NCBI GenBank assembly: GCA_019244955.1
Contig: JAFASC010000222.1
Coordinates: 1 to 37,686 of the forward strand
Length of the DNA stretch: 37,686 bases
Source: Methylobacteriaceae bacterium
Lineage (GTDB): Bacteria; Pseudomonadota; Alphaproteobacteria; Rhizobiales; Beijerinckiaceae
Reading direction: 5' to 3'
Position numbers and translations under genes: made by a program. Shown piece by piece: positions 9,324-16,704 of the stretch (within the stretch, counting starts at the first letter, position 1; every line of letters starts with the position of its first letter). Under the pieces are notes generated by a model that saw nothing but the letters and a program-made list of their open reading frames with translations, made no database searches and was not told where the DNA came from.

Positions 9324-10856
9324 TCAGCCGTCGAGTGTCGTCCAGAGCGGGGGCGCCGCGCGGCCATTCACCGGCTGCGGCTGATCCTCCAAGAGGATGT
9401 CGAGGAAGCTCTTCGACCAATCCTCGACGTTGTTGCTTTCCAAGACATCCATCATCGCACGCCACCGCTCTTTGCGCTCCTCGAGGGGCATGTTTAGGCC
9501 GCGAGCGATGGCAGTGGCAACGCCCTGCTTGTCATAAGGATTGACGATGAGCGCCGCGTCGAGCTCCTGGGCCGCGCCGGCGAAGCGGGAGAGGATGAGG
9601 ACGCCGGGGTCCTGCGGCGCTTGGGCCGCGACATATTCCTTTGCAACGAGATTCATGCCATCGCGAAGCGGCGTGACAAGTCCGATGCGCGCCATCCGGT
9701 AGAGACCGGCGAGCGCCGTGCGGCTCATCGTCCTGTTCATGTACTGAATCGGCGTCCAGTCGAGGTCGCCGAATTTGCCGTTCGTATTGCCGACCTGCTC
9801 GGCGACCTTACGCTGAATTTGCACGTAGGCCGGTACTTCAGAGCGCGACTTCGGCGTAATCTGCAAGAGCACGGTGCGCTTCTTCATATCGGGATGGCGT
9901 TCGAGGAACGCTCCGAAGGAGTTGATCCGCTCAAATATGCCTTTCGTATAGTCAAGCCGGTCGACGCCGATAATGAGGCTCTTGCCGTCGAGGCTGGCGC
10001 GGGTGCGCTTGACCACTGTGTTGTGCTCGGCCAGGCGCGCTTCCTCGGCAAAAGCGCCGGTGTCGATCGAGATCGGGAAGGCACCGACCCGGAAACGCCG
10101 CCCGAAAGCCTCGCACCAGCCGTCGCCGAGAGCGCGACCGGCGCCGCTTCTTTCGATACAGCCGACGAAATTCTGGGCATCGAGTTGGGTCTGGAACCCG
10201 ATCAGGTCATAGGCCGCGAAGGAGCGCAATAATTCCTCGTAGGCCGGCAAGCCGGAGGCGACGTCGTCCGGAGGCCACGGCACATGCAGGAAGAACCCGA
10301 GCCGGTTGGAAAAGCCCATGTCGCGGAGCGCGCGTGCGAGCGGAATGAGATGGTAATCGTGAACCCAGATCGCGTCGCCTTCGTCGAGCAGCTTGGCGAG
10401 CCGACGGGCGAAAGAACCATTGACCCGGAAAAAGCCGGCGGTGTGCTGCGCCGAATATTCGGCAAGATCCAGCCGGTAATGGCAGATCGGCCAAAGCGCC
10501 CGGTTGGCAAAGCCGTGATAGAATTCTTCGAGATCGCGGCGGCTTAGATCGGCGACCGCATAGCTGACCGCGCCGTAGGTGCGCAGCGATGTCGCTGATT
10601 CCGGCATATCGTTGGTCTTGCCGGACCAGCCGAACCACAGGCCGCCGCGGGCCTTCAAGGCTGCGTCCAATGCCACCGCAAGACCGCCGGCGGCAGGCGT
10701 TCCGCTGGCGCTCGGCACCGGTACTCGGTTCGAAACTACAACCAGACGGCCGGTTTTTGGCCCTGTCTTGGGCGCCATGATGGGCCGCGATGGCTGCAGA
10801 AAGTCGACCTGACCCATCTCTTGCGAAAGCCTCTGCAATGATTTCGAATCCGACAA
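9324..10856 (-). CDS. otsA: OtsA, trehalose-6-phosphate synthase
   Basis: OtsA (GT20) joins UDP-glucose and glucose-6-phosphate to trehalose-6-phosphate. Family motifs are clear: RLVVVSNRVPVP, AGGLAVALDAAL, WFGWSGKT, DAIWVHDYHLIPL, LGFFLHVPWP, GVDRLDYTKGI and LVTPLRDGMNLVAKEYVAAQ near the C-terminus. The start is uncertain. A TTG at 10856 has a GAGGGGG Shine-Dalgarno 6 bases upstream and adds about 37 residues before the conserved core; ATGs at 10817 and 10778 would give a length closer to E. coli OtsA. I prefer the TTG because of its ribosome-binding site. It is the first gene of the operon. No OtsB phosphatase gene is visible in the window, so the final dephosphorylation must be encoded elsewhere. 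Confidence 0.93.
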   Translation of the reverse strand: MSDSKSLQRLSQEMGQVDFLQPSRPIMAPKTGPKTGRLVVVSNRVPVPSASGTPAAGGLAVALDAALKARGGLWFGWSGKTNDMPESATSLRTYGAVSYAVADLSRRDLEEFYHGFANRALWPICHYRLDLAEYSAQHTAGFFRVNGSFARRLAKLLDEGDAIWVHDYHLIPLARALRDMGFSNRLGFFLHVPWPPDDVASGLPAYEELLRSFAAYDLIGFQTQLDAQNFVGCIERSGAGRALGDGWCEAFGRRFRVGAFPISIDTGAFAEEARLAEHNTVVKRTRASLDGKSLIIGVDRLDYTKGIFERINSFGAFLERHPDMKKRTVLLQITPKSRSEVPAYVQIQRKVAEQVGNTNGKFGDLDWTPIQYMNRTMSRTALAGLYRMARIGLVTPLRDGMNLVAKEYVAAQAPQDPGVLILSRFAGAAQELDAALIVNPYDKQGVATAIARGLNMPLEERKERWRAMMDVLESNNVEDWSKSFLDILLEDQPQPVNGRAAPPLWTTLDG

Positions 10857-10970
10857 CGCCGTCCCCCTCAGCTTCGTTGCGAAGCTCGGCGCCTATCTTT
10901 CGCCCGCCCATGCTAGGATTGAGCCGCGCGGGAAGGCTTCTGGTTGAACCCGACATACAAAATGCGCGCC

Positions 10971-10999
10971 ATAACATTTGCTTAGCGCACGTTTTTCAA
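10971..10999 (-). promoter_or_regulatory. Candidate sigma-70 promoter for the otsA operon
   Basis: On the minus strand TTGAAA (-35) and TGTTAT (-10) are separated by 17 bases, roughly 110 bases upstream of the otsA TTG. Each hexamer has at least four matches to consensus. The 300-base divergent gap (10857-11155) between otsA and the oxoamine synthase must also carry the promoter of the plus-strand operon, but I saw no convincing one there and no good EcfG-type site. This is a pattern match only. Confidence 0.3.
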
Positions 11000-11155
11000 T
11001 CGACGTTGCTAGTCTGCCACTGCGGCACGGATTCCCGTGCGGTGTGTCCGCAGGTGGGTCGGTTTCACTGGCATCAACAGGGCATTTGAGTTAAGGGTCC
11101 GGAACTATTCGACAGTGCGCCTGCCCGATCAAACTGCAACCGGAATTCTCTCTGC

Positions 11156-12385
11156 GTGGCCCGACACAACAGCCTCAGCGATTACGCTTCGAAGCGGTTC
11201 CGACTAGCGGGGAAAGCCGTCCTCGACTTCGGAAATCCGTTTTTCGCCCCCATAGATCGCCTGGGACAGGATGCGGAACGCCGCGGCAAGCCATTCGTCA
11301 GCTTCGCAAATTACGACTATCTCGGCCTGGCGACGCATCCGCGCGTGAAAGCCGACAGCGCTGCAGCACTCGAGTCGCTCGGCGTCGGCGCCCTCGCCTC
11401 AAGGCTCGTCGGGGGTGAGCGCTCGACACACCAGCTCCTGGAGGAGGAGCTCGCATCCTTTCTCGGCACCGAGACCTCCCTCTCGCTCGTCTCCGGCTAT
11501 CTCACCAACCTGACCACGATCACCCATCTGATGGCCGGCCGCGATGCGCTGTTCATCGACGAACTGTCGCACAACAGCATTGTCAGCGCGGCAAAGAGTT
11601 CGGGCGCCGCGGTCGTCGTCTTCCGCCACAACGACCTCGACCATCTTGACGAGCTCCTCGCCAACAATCGCGAGAATTACCGCAACGTACTGATCATCGC
11701 CGAAGCCCTGTACAGCATGGACGGCGACATCGCCGACTTGCCGCGCCTCGTCGAGGTCAAGGAGCGGCACCAGGCGTGGCTGCTCGTCGACGAAGCGCAT
11801 TCACTGGGCGTGCTCGGCGCGACCGGCAGGGGCATTTGCGAGCATGCCGGCGTCGACCCCAATCGCGTCGATCTCATTATTGGCACCATGTCCAAGACGC
11901 TCGCCTCCTGCGGCGGCTTCATCGCTGCAAAGCGCAGCATCACCGACTGGATGCGCTACACGCTACCGGGTTTCGTCTATAGCGTCGGCTTGTCACCGGT
12001 GATCGTTGCCGCCGCCCGCGCGGCGTTGCAACTCATGCAGGAGGAGGCCTGGCGCATCGAGCGGTTGGCAAGGAACGCCGAGATGTTCCGCGACTGCGCC
12101 CGCCAGGCGGGGCTCGACACCGGCCCCGCCATCGGCCGCGGCGTGGTACCGATCCTGTTCGCATCGAGCCAGGAGACGATGCTCGCCTCGCAGCACCTCC
12201 TCGAGCAAGGCTTCTATTGCCCGCCGATCGTCCAGATCGGCGTTCCCAAGGACCAGCCGCGGCTCAGGTTCTTCATCTCGGCAAGCCATACCGAGGACGA
12301 CATTCGGCGGGTGATTGCCGCGCTCGAAACGCGGCCGGTCGTCGCCGGCGAGATGCCTGCCCAAGTCGCCACCGCGGCGTTGTAA
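11156..12385 (+). CDS. Alpha-oxoamine synthase family PLP enzyme, serine palmitoyltransferase candidate
   Basis: The 409-residue protein is a fold-type I PLP enzyme of the alpha-oxoamine synthase family (BioF, KBL, ALAS, SPT). It shows FANYDYLGLATHP near residues 48-60, SRLVGGERSTHQLLE, the cofactor-stacking region DELSHNSI, the VDEAHSLGVLGATGRG motif (PLP-binding Asp) and GTMSKTLASCGGF with the Schiff-base lysine. The family condenses an amino acid with an acyl thioester and releases CO2. The substrate cannot be read from the motifs. The following genes (N-acyltransferase, DES1-like desaturase, FA2H-like hydroxylase) suggest serine plus a long acyl chain, giving 3-ketosphinganine. No biotin or threonine-degradation gene is nearby. 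The start is a GTG with only a weak upstream GGA. It is the first gene of a plus-strand operon diverging from otsA. Confidence 0.85.
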   Translation: MARHNSLSDYASKRFRLAGKAVLDFGNPFFAPIDRLGQDAERRGKPFVSFANYDYLGLATHPRVKADSAAALESLGVGALASRLVGGERSTHQLLEEELASFLGTETSLSLVSGYLTNLTTITHLMAGRDALFIDELSHNSIVSAAKSSGAAVVVFRHNDLDHLDELLANNRENYRNVLIIAEALYSMDGDIADLPRLVEVKERHQAWLLVDEAHSLGVLGATGRGICEHAGVDPNRVDLIIGTMSKTLASCGGFIAAKRSITDWMRYTLPGFVYSVGLSPVIVAAARAALQLMQEEAWRIERLARNAEMFRDCARQAGLDTGPAIGRGVVPILFASSQETMLASQHLLEQGFYCPPIVQIGVPKDQPRLRFFISASHTEDDIRRVIAALETRPVVAGEMPAQVATAAL

Positions 12386-12454
12386 GCGGTACCGCCTGGT
12401 ATCTGTTCGATTGTCCGCCTTTTTAGGGTCATGGATCGCTGCTAGGGCGCGGCC

Positions 12455-13666
12455 ATGTCGGCAATCGATGTCGTGCCTGTCTCGGGCCTTGCCTCTTTTC
12501 TGGCGTTCTGCCGGATGCCGCGCACCCTTTATTCAGGCCATCCCGGCTTTGCGCCTTCTCTCGATGCGGAGCGCTGGACCCTTTACGCGCATTGGCTGAA
12601 CCCGCATTTCAAGCAGGTGACGTCGCAGGCTTGGCTTGCCCGCCGCGGTGGGCGCGCCGTCGGGCGCATCGCCGCGCAGATCTATCGGCCGGAGATCACC
12701 CCGCTCGGCGCCTCGCGCGCCCAGTTCGGCTCGCTCGACGCCGTGGACGACCGCGATGTTGTAGCCGCTCTGACCGCCACGGCGGAGGCATGGCTGCGCG
12801 AGCGCGGCGCGGCAATCATCCATGGGCCCTTCTCGCCGTCGGTGAACAGCGAGACCGGCCTTCTGGTGCAAGGCTTCGATGCCGTACCCATGATGTTCAT
12901 GCCCTGGCATCCGCCCTATCTCGGGCCTCTTCTCGAGGCCTGCGGCTACGGCAAAGCCCGAGACCTGATCTCCTACCGCTACCGGCCGACAAAGGCGGAT
13001 GCCCGCGATTCCGGCGTGACGGCCAGGCCCGAATGGCGAGACCGCCTGAAGATTCGGCCGCTGAGGCTCAAGGACATTCGCAGCGAGGCGGCGGTTATTA
13101 CCGGGATTTTCAACGACGCCTGGGGCCATAATTGGGGCTATGTGCCGCTCACCGTCGACGAACTCGTGTCCACGGCCGACGCGCTCAAATTCGTCATGCC
13201 GGAAGATTTCGGCTTCGTCTTCGAGCTGGATGGCGAGCCGGCCGCCTTCGGAATCGGGATTCCAAATCTCCACGAGATGACGGCCGACCTGAAGGGTCGG
13301 TTGTTCCCGTTTGGCCTGCGGCTTATCGGACGCGTCCGCAATGCCCGCTTCAAGACCGCTCGGATCGCCTTGTTTGGGGTGCGAAAGAAGTTCCAGCGTA
13401 GCGCGACGGGCGGCGTCATCATTCTCGGCCTGGTCGACCGGATGCGGCAATTGTACCGCACCTATAACCTGGAACAGATAGAATTCGGCTGGGTTTTGGA
13501 GGACAATGCCCAGATGCGCCGGCCGATAGAGCTTGGGGGAGCGCAGGTGGACAAAGTCCACCGCGTGTACGAGAAGCAGCTTGTCGCTCGCGCCGTAAGC
13601 GCAAACGAGCCGGCGGCGACGACGGCGGGCGCAAACAGCGAAGCACTGGCGCGGGGATTGGTTTAA
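12455..13666 (+). CDS. GNAT-like N-acyltransferase, candidate bacterial ceramide synthase
   Basis: This 403-residue protein has the look of a two-lobed GNAT-type acyltransferase: an N-terminal half with an RTLYSGHPGFAP motif, a middle IHGPFSPSVNSETGLLVQGF region and MPWHPPYL, and a C-terminal half with GFVFELDGEPAAFGIGIPN and EFGWVLEDNAQMRRPIE. No signal peptide or clear membrane helix is seen, though FPFGLRLIGRVRNARF is a basic, membrane-contacting-type stretch. The ceramide synthase described in Caulobacter belongs to this broad superfamily rather than to the eukaryotic CerS family. The position between a serine palmitoyltransferase candidate and a sphingolipid desaturase makes N-acylation of a sphingoid base the most economical role. 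Its TAA overlaps the next ATG (TAATG). The family is fairly clear; the substrate is inferred from context. Confidence 0.7.
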   Translation: MSAIDVVPVSGLASFLAFCRMPRTLYSGHPGFAPSLDAERWTLYAHWLNPHFKQVTSQAWLARRGGRAVGRIAAQIYRPEITPLGASRAQFGSLDAVDDRDVVAALTATAEAWLRERGAAIIHGPFSPSVNSETGLLVQGFDAVPMMFMPWHPPYLGPLLEACGYGKARDLISYRYRPTKADARDSGVTARPEWRDRLKIRPLRLKDIRSEAAVITGIFNDAWGHNWGYVPLTVDELVSTADALKFVMPEDFGFVFELDGEPAAFGIGIPNLHEMTADLKGRLFPFGLRLIGRVRNARFKTARIALFGVRKKFQRSATGGVIILGLVDRMRQLYRTYNLEQIEFGWVLEDNAQMRRPIELGGAQVDKVHRVYEKQLVARAVSANEPAATTAGANSEALARGLV

Positions 13667-14700
13667 TGAATCGTCCGATGGACATATCGGAAGCAACGTT
13701 GGCGGACCGCTCGCATATCGAGCGGCGCCGGGAAATCCTCAAAGCGCATCCCGAGATCCGCACCCTGATCGGGCGCGATCGCACGACCGCCTGGATCACG
13801 ATCTGCGTCGTCGCCGGCCAGCTGTGTCTTGCCGCGGTGTTCGGCGGCTTGGGGCTGCACTGTTGGTGGCTTGCCCTGATCGCTGCCTATTGCGTTGGCG
13901 CTTTCGCCAACCACGCGATGTTCGTCGTCATTCACGACGCGATCCACAATCTCGTCTTCGAGGACGGGCGCCTCAATAAGCTCACCGCGATTCTCGCCGA
14001 TCTCCCAAACGCATTTCCCACCTCGATGGGCTTTCGCGCCTATCACATCAAACACCACTCGCATCTGAGTTCCTACGACTACGATGCCGACGTTCCGAGC
14101 GATTGGGAGGCGCGCCTCGTCGGCAATCGCTGGTATATGAAGGCCGGATGGCTGTTCTTCTTCGCGGCTTTTCAATGGCTGCGCATCAGCCGGCTCAAGG
14201 GCACCGTGCCCGGCATTTTCAGCCGCTGGTCGATGATCAATATCGGCGCGGTAATCGTCTGCGATCTCATCCTCCTGTTCTTGTTCGGCCCTAATGCGCT
14301 GCTCTACCTGTTGGCGTCCTTCTGGTTCTCGGTCGGGCTGCATCCGCTCGGCGCGCGCTGGATCCAGGAGCATTATGCTCTCGCGCCGGGACAAGGAACG
14401 TTCGACTATTACGGGCCTCTGAACCGCATTCAGCTCAACATCGGCTATCACAACGAGCACCACGATTTTCCCGATATACCCTGGAGCCGGCTGCCTGAAC
14501 TGAAGGCCATGGCGCCGGAATATTATGACGGGCTGCACGCGCACTATTCCTGGACCCGACTGTTCTTCGCCTTCATCTTCGATCCGCGCTATTCGCTGCA
14601 CACGCGCACGGAGAACATGCCTGAACGGCCCGAGCGGCAAGACGTGATGGCGGAAAACTCGCATGCGACCTTCAAGCCGGCTCTCGCGGCGCAGAGGTGA
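13666..14700 (+). CDS. Sphingolipid delta-4 desaturase (DES1/DEGS)-like fatty acid desaturase
   Basis: The 344-residue membrane di-iron desaturase resembles animal dihydroceramide desaturase DEGS1 along its whole length. The N-terminus carries a charged RRREILKAHPEIRTLI segment like the lipid-desaturase N-domain of DES proteins. The three histidine boxes are HDAIHN, YHIKHH and YHNEHHDFP, and the stretch before the third box (SVGLHPLGARW, EHYALAPG, YYGPLNRIQLN) and after it (SRLPELKAMAPEYYDGL) follows the DES1 pattern. Membrane helices lie near 45-65, 68-86, 165-180 and 200-225. DEGS enzymes introduce the 4,5 double bond into dihydroceramide at the membrane. The ATG overlaps the previous stop, so it is translated together with the N-acyltransferase. 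I am confident of the family; whether the substrate is a sphingolipid needs biochemistry. Confidence 0.88.
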   Translation: MNRPMDISEATLADRSHIERRREILKAHPEIRTLIGRDRTTAWITICVVAGQLCLAAVFGGLGLHCWWLALIAAYCVGAFANHAMFVVIHDAIHNLVFEDGRLNKLTAILADLPNAFPTSMGFRAYHIKHHSHLSSYDYDADVPSDWEARLVGNRWYMKAGWLFFFAAFQWLRISRLKGTVPGIFSRWSMINIGAVIVCDLILLFLFGPNALLYLLASFWFSVGLHPLGARWIQEHYALAPGQGTFDYYGPLNRIQLNIGYHNEHHDFPDIPWSRLPELKAMAPEYYDGLHAHYSWTRLFFAFIFDPRYSLHTRTENMPERPERQDVMAENSHATFKPALAAQR

Positions 14701-14705
14701 TCTGA

Positions 14706-15362
14706 ATGACGACGAGATCAGAATCTGACGGTGCGGCCCTTGGCGATTATCTGACCGCCTCGCCCCGGTTATTCGAGAATCCGCTTCTCGACAAACTCTC
14801 GCGCGTGCACTGGACCGTGCCGCTTTACGCTTATGCGCCGGCTATCGCGGTGCTCGCTTATCTAAGTTTCACAAACGTAAGTGCCCTGGCGGCGGTCGGC
14901 TGCATGCTGCTCGGTTATATCGGCTGGACGCTGATCGAGTATTTCGGCCACCGCTATCTCTTCCATTGGGAATTTCCGGGTCAATTCGGCAAGCGTCTGC
15001 ACTTCCTCATTCACGGCGTGCATCACCATCATCCGAGCGATCCGCTGCGGCTCGTCATGCCGGTCCTGCTCAGCGGCCCGATCCTGCTTGCCGCGTTTGC
15101 GGTGATCGCGGTCTTATTCGGGTTCCCGCTGACCTGGCCGGTGCTTGCCGGCTTCACCGCCGGATACCTCGCCTACGACATGGTTCACTACCACGTGCAC
15201 CACCGAGAGCCGACGACCCGCTTCGGACGTATGCTCCGGCGCGTGCACATGCTCCATCACTTCCGCGATCACGATCGCGGCTTTGGGGTGAGCGCGCCGT
15301 GGTGGGATTACGTGTTCGGGACGTCCTACGCGAGCGAGAGTGCGAGGGGCGAGCGCCGCTAA
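14706..15362 (+). CDS. FA2H/Scs7-like fatty acid 2-hydroxylase
   Basis: This 218-residue integral membrane protein belongs to the fatty acid hydroxylase superfamily and matches the catalytic part of ceramide fatty-acyl 2-hydroxylases (yeast Scs7, human FA2H), without their cytochrome b5 domain. Its histidine clusters follow that family in order: FGHRYLFHW, LHFLIHGVHHHHPSDPLRLV, YDMVHYHVHHRE and MLHHFRDHDRGFGVS, then WWDYVFGT. Helices lie near 38-58, 63-80, 118-140 and 146-160. The eukaryotic enzymes hydroxylate the acyl chain of ceramides at C2; electrons must come from a separate carrier here. It starts 5 bases after the desaturase stop and ends the four-gene operon. Other members of this superfamily act on sterols or carotenoids, but the LHFLxHGxHH block favours the FA2H branch. 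Confidence 0.86.
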   Translation: MTTRSESDGAALGDYLTASPRLFENPLLDKLSRVHWTVPLYAYAPAIAVLAYLSFTNVSALAAVGCMLLGYIGWTLIEYFGHRYLFHWEFPGQFGKRLHFLIHGVHHHHPSDPLRLVMPVLLSGPILLAAFAVIAVLFGFPLTWPVLAGFTAGYLAYDMVHYHVHHREPTTRFGRMLRRVHMLHHFRDHDRGFGVSAPWWDYVFGTSYASESARGERR

Positions 15363-15375
15363 AGAACCTGTGCCC

Positions 15376-15392
15376 TGCAATAGTTAATTGCA
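15376..15392. promoter_or_regulatory. Inverted repeat upstream of the MFS gene
   Basis: TGCAAT-AGTTA-ATTGCA is a perfect 6+5+6 inverted repeat just after the hydroxylase stop and about 126 bases before the MFS start. The same leader carries two copies of TTATTGATT, near 15422 and 15464. It could be an operator for the transporter. A terminator is unlikely because the stem is AT-rich and no T-run follows. No factor is identified. Confidence 0.3.
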
Positions 15393-15517
15393 CGAAACCG
15401 GTTGTAAATAGCCGCGGCGCGGTTATTGATTGCAACCTTCGTTCCCCATCCCTAGTTGCCACTTATTGATTCGGGAGTGCGGCTCCACCCATCTCTCGAT
15501 GCATTCTCGGTGTTCGT

Positions 15518-16687
15518 ATGACCAGTCGTTGGCACGTACTCGGATTGCTTTTCCTCGTTCGCACGACAATGGCATTTCAATTCGAATCGGTTGCCGCCAT
15601 CGGACCGGTCCTCCAGCGCGAATTCAACGTCGGCCTTCCTGATATAGGGATGCTGATCGGCCTGTACCTGTTGCCGGGCGTGGTGATCGCTCTGCCCGGG
15701 GGCGCAATCGGGCGCGCGCTTGGAGACAAGCGCACCGTATTGGTCGGCTGCGCGATCATGTTCGTCGGCAACGTCATCATGGCTTTCTCCGACGTTTGGG
15801 CTGCCCAGGTCGGCGGCCGCTTGCTAACCGGCATCGGCGGCGTCGTGCTGAATGTCGTCAGCACGAAGATGGTGGCGGATTGGTTCGCGGAGCGCGAAAT
15901 CGCAACCGCGATGGCGCTGTTTCTCAATTCCTGGCCGTTCGGCATCGCCGTTGCCCTCTTGGCGCTGCCGTCGTTGGGCGTTGCCGAGGGCTACAAGGCC
16001 GTATTCTTCCTCGCCGCCGACCTCGTCGGAGCCGCCGCCCTCCTCTTGGCCTTCGTTTACAAAGACAGGGTCGTCGAAAGCTTTCCAAAAGAGGGCCCGC
16101 GGATGGAGCGACAGACCATCCTGCTTGTGACGCTCGCCGGTCTCATATGGGGCTTGTTCAATACCGCGATTGCGATGGTTTTCTCCTTCGGGATCAACGT
16201 CCTCATCGAGCAGGGTTGGGCGATTACAAGCAGCGGCTCGGTGATCAGTCTTGTTCTATGGCTGACCATTTTTACGGTGCCGCTCGGCGGGTACACGGCC
16301 GATCGGGTCAGGAGCAAGGGCGTTCTGATCGCGGCGAGCACGGTCGTCGCGGCGCTGCTGATGTTTGCAGTGCCGCGCACGGGCTATCCGCTGGCCGTGC
16401 TGATCGCATTCGGGCTGATCTGCGGTTTTCCCGCCGGTGCGATGATGGCGCTCCCGGCTTCGGTGCTGAAACCACAGAACCGCGCCGGCGGAATGGGGAT
16501 TTTCTTCACCGTGTTTTACCTCGCGATGTCACTCGGACCGGTGATTGCCGGCCGGCTTGCCGGCTATACCGGGCGCGCTGCGACCGCGCTTGACTTCGGC
16601 GCTGGCCTTCTCGTCGCCTGCCCGATCGTCCTCGCTGGCTTTATGGTTTTGCGCGAAGGCGCGCTCGCCAACGAAATTGCCGTGTAG
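15518..16687 (+). CDS. MFS transporter
   Basis: A 389-residue major facilitator with about 12 predicted helices. The loop after helix 2 carries GGAIGRALGDKRTVLVG, the family signature between helices 2 and 3, and a related PLGGYTADRVRSKGVLI lies at the equivalent place of the second half. A short charged loop near residues 185-205 separates the halves. The ATG at 15518 begins MTSRWHVLGLLFLVR. The substrate cannot be told. It lies 155 bases after the candidate sphingolipid operon on the same strand, with an inverted repeat between, so it may be separately controlled. It converges on paaE with only 17 bases between the stops. Confidence 0.85.
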   Translation: MTSRWHVLGLLFLVRTTMAFQFESVAAIGPVLQREFNVGLPDIGMLIGLYLLPGVVIALPGGAIGRALGDKRTVLVGCAIMFVGNVIMAFSDVWAAQVGGRLLTGIGGVVLNVVSTKMVADWFAEREIATAMALFLNSWPFGIAVALLALPSLGVAEGYKAVFFLAADLVGAAALLLAFVYKDRVVESFPKEGPRMERQTILLVTLAGLIWGLFNTAIAMVFSFGINVLIEQGWAITSSGSVISLVLWLTIFTVPLGGYTADRVRSKGVLIAASTVVAALLMFAVPRTGYPLAVLIAFGLICGFPAGAMMALPASVLKPQNRAGGMGIFFTVFYLAMSLGPVIAGRLAGYTGRAATALDFGAGLLVACPIVLAGFMVLREGALANEIAV

Positions 16688-16704
16688 GCGCTGTGCGGCC
16701 CCCT

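Noticed and set aside
11103-11130. EcfG promoter for the oxoamine synthase starting at the GGAAC near 11100
   Set aside because: No CGTT-like element occurs 16 or 17 bases downstream.
12533-14664. Two long minus-strand frames opposite the N-acyltransferase and desaturase
   Set aside because: Both are mirror frames of strongly conserved plus-strand proteins.
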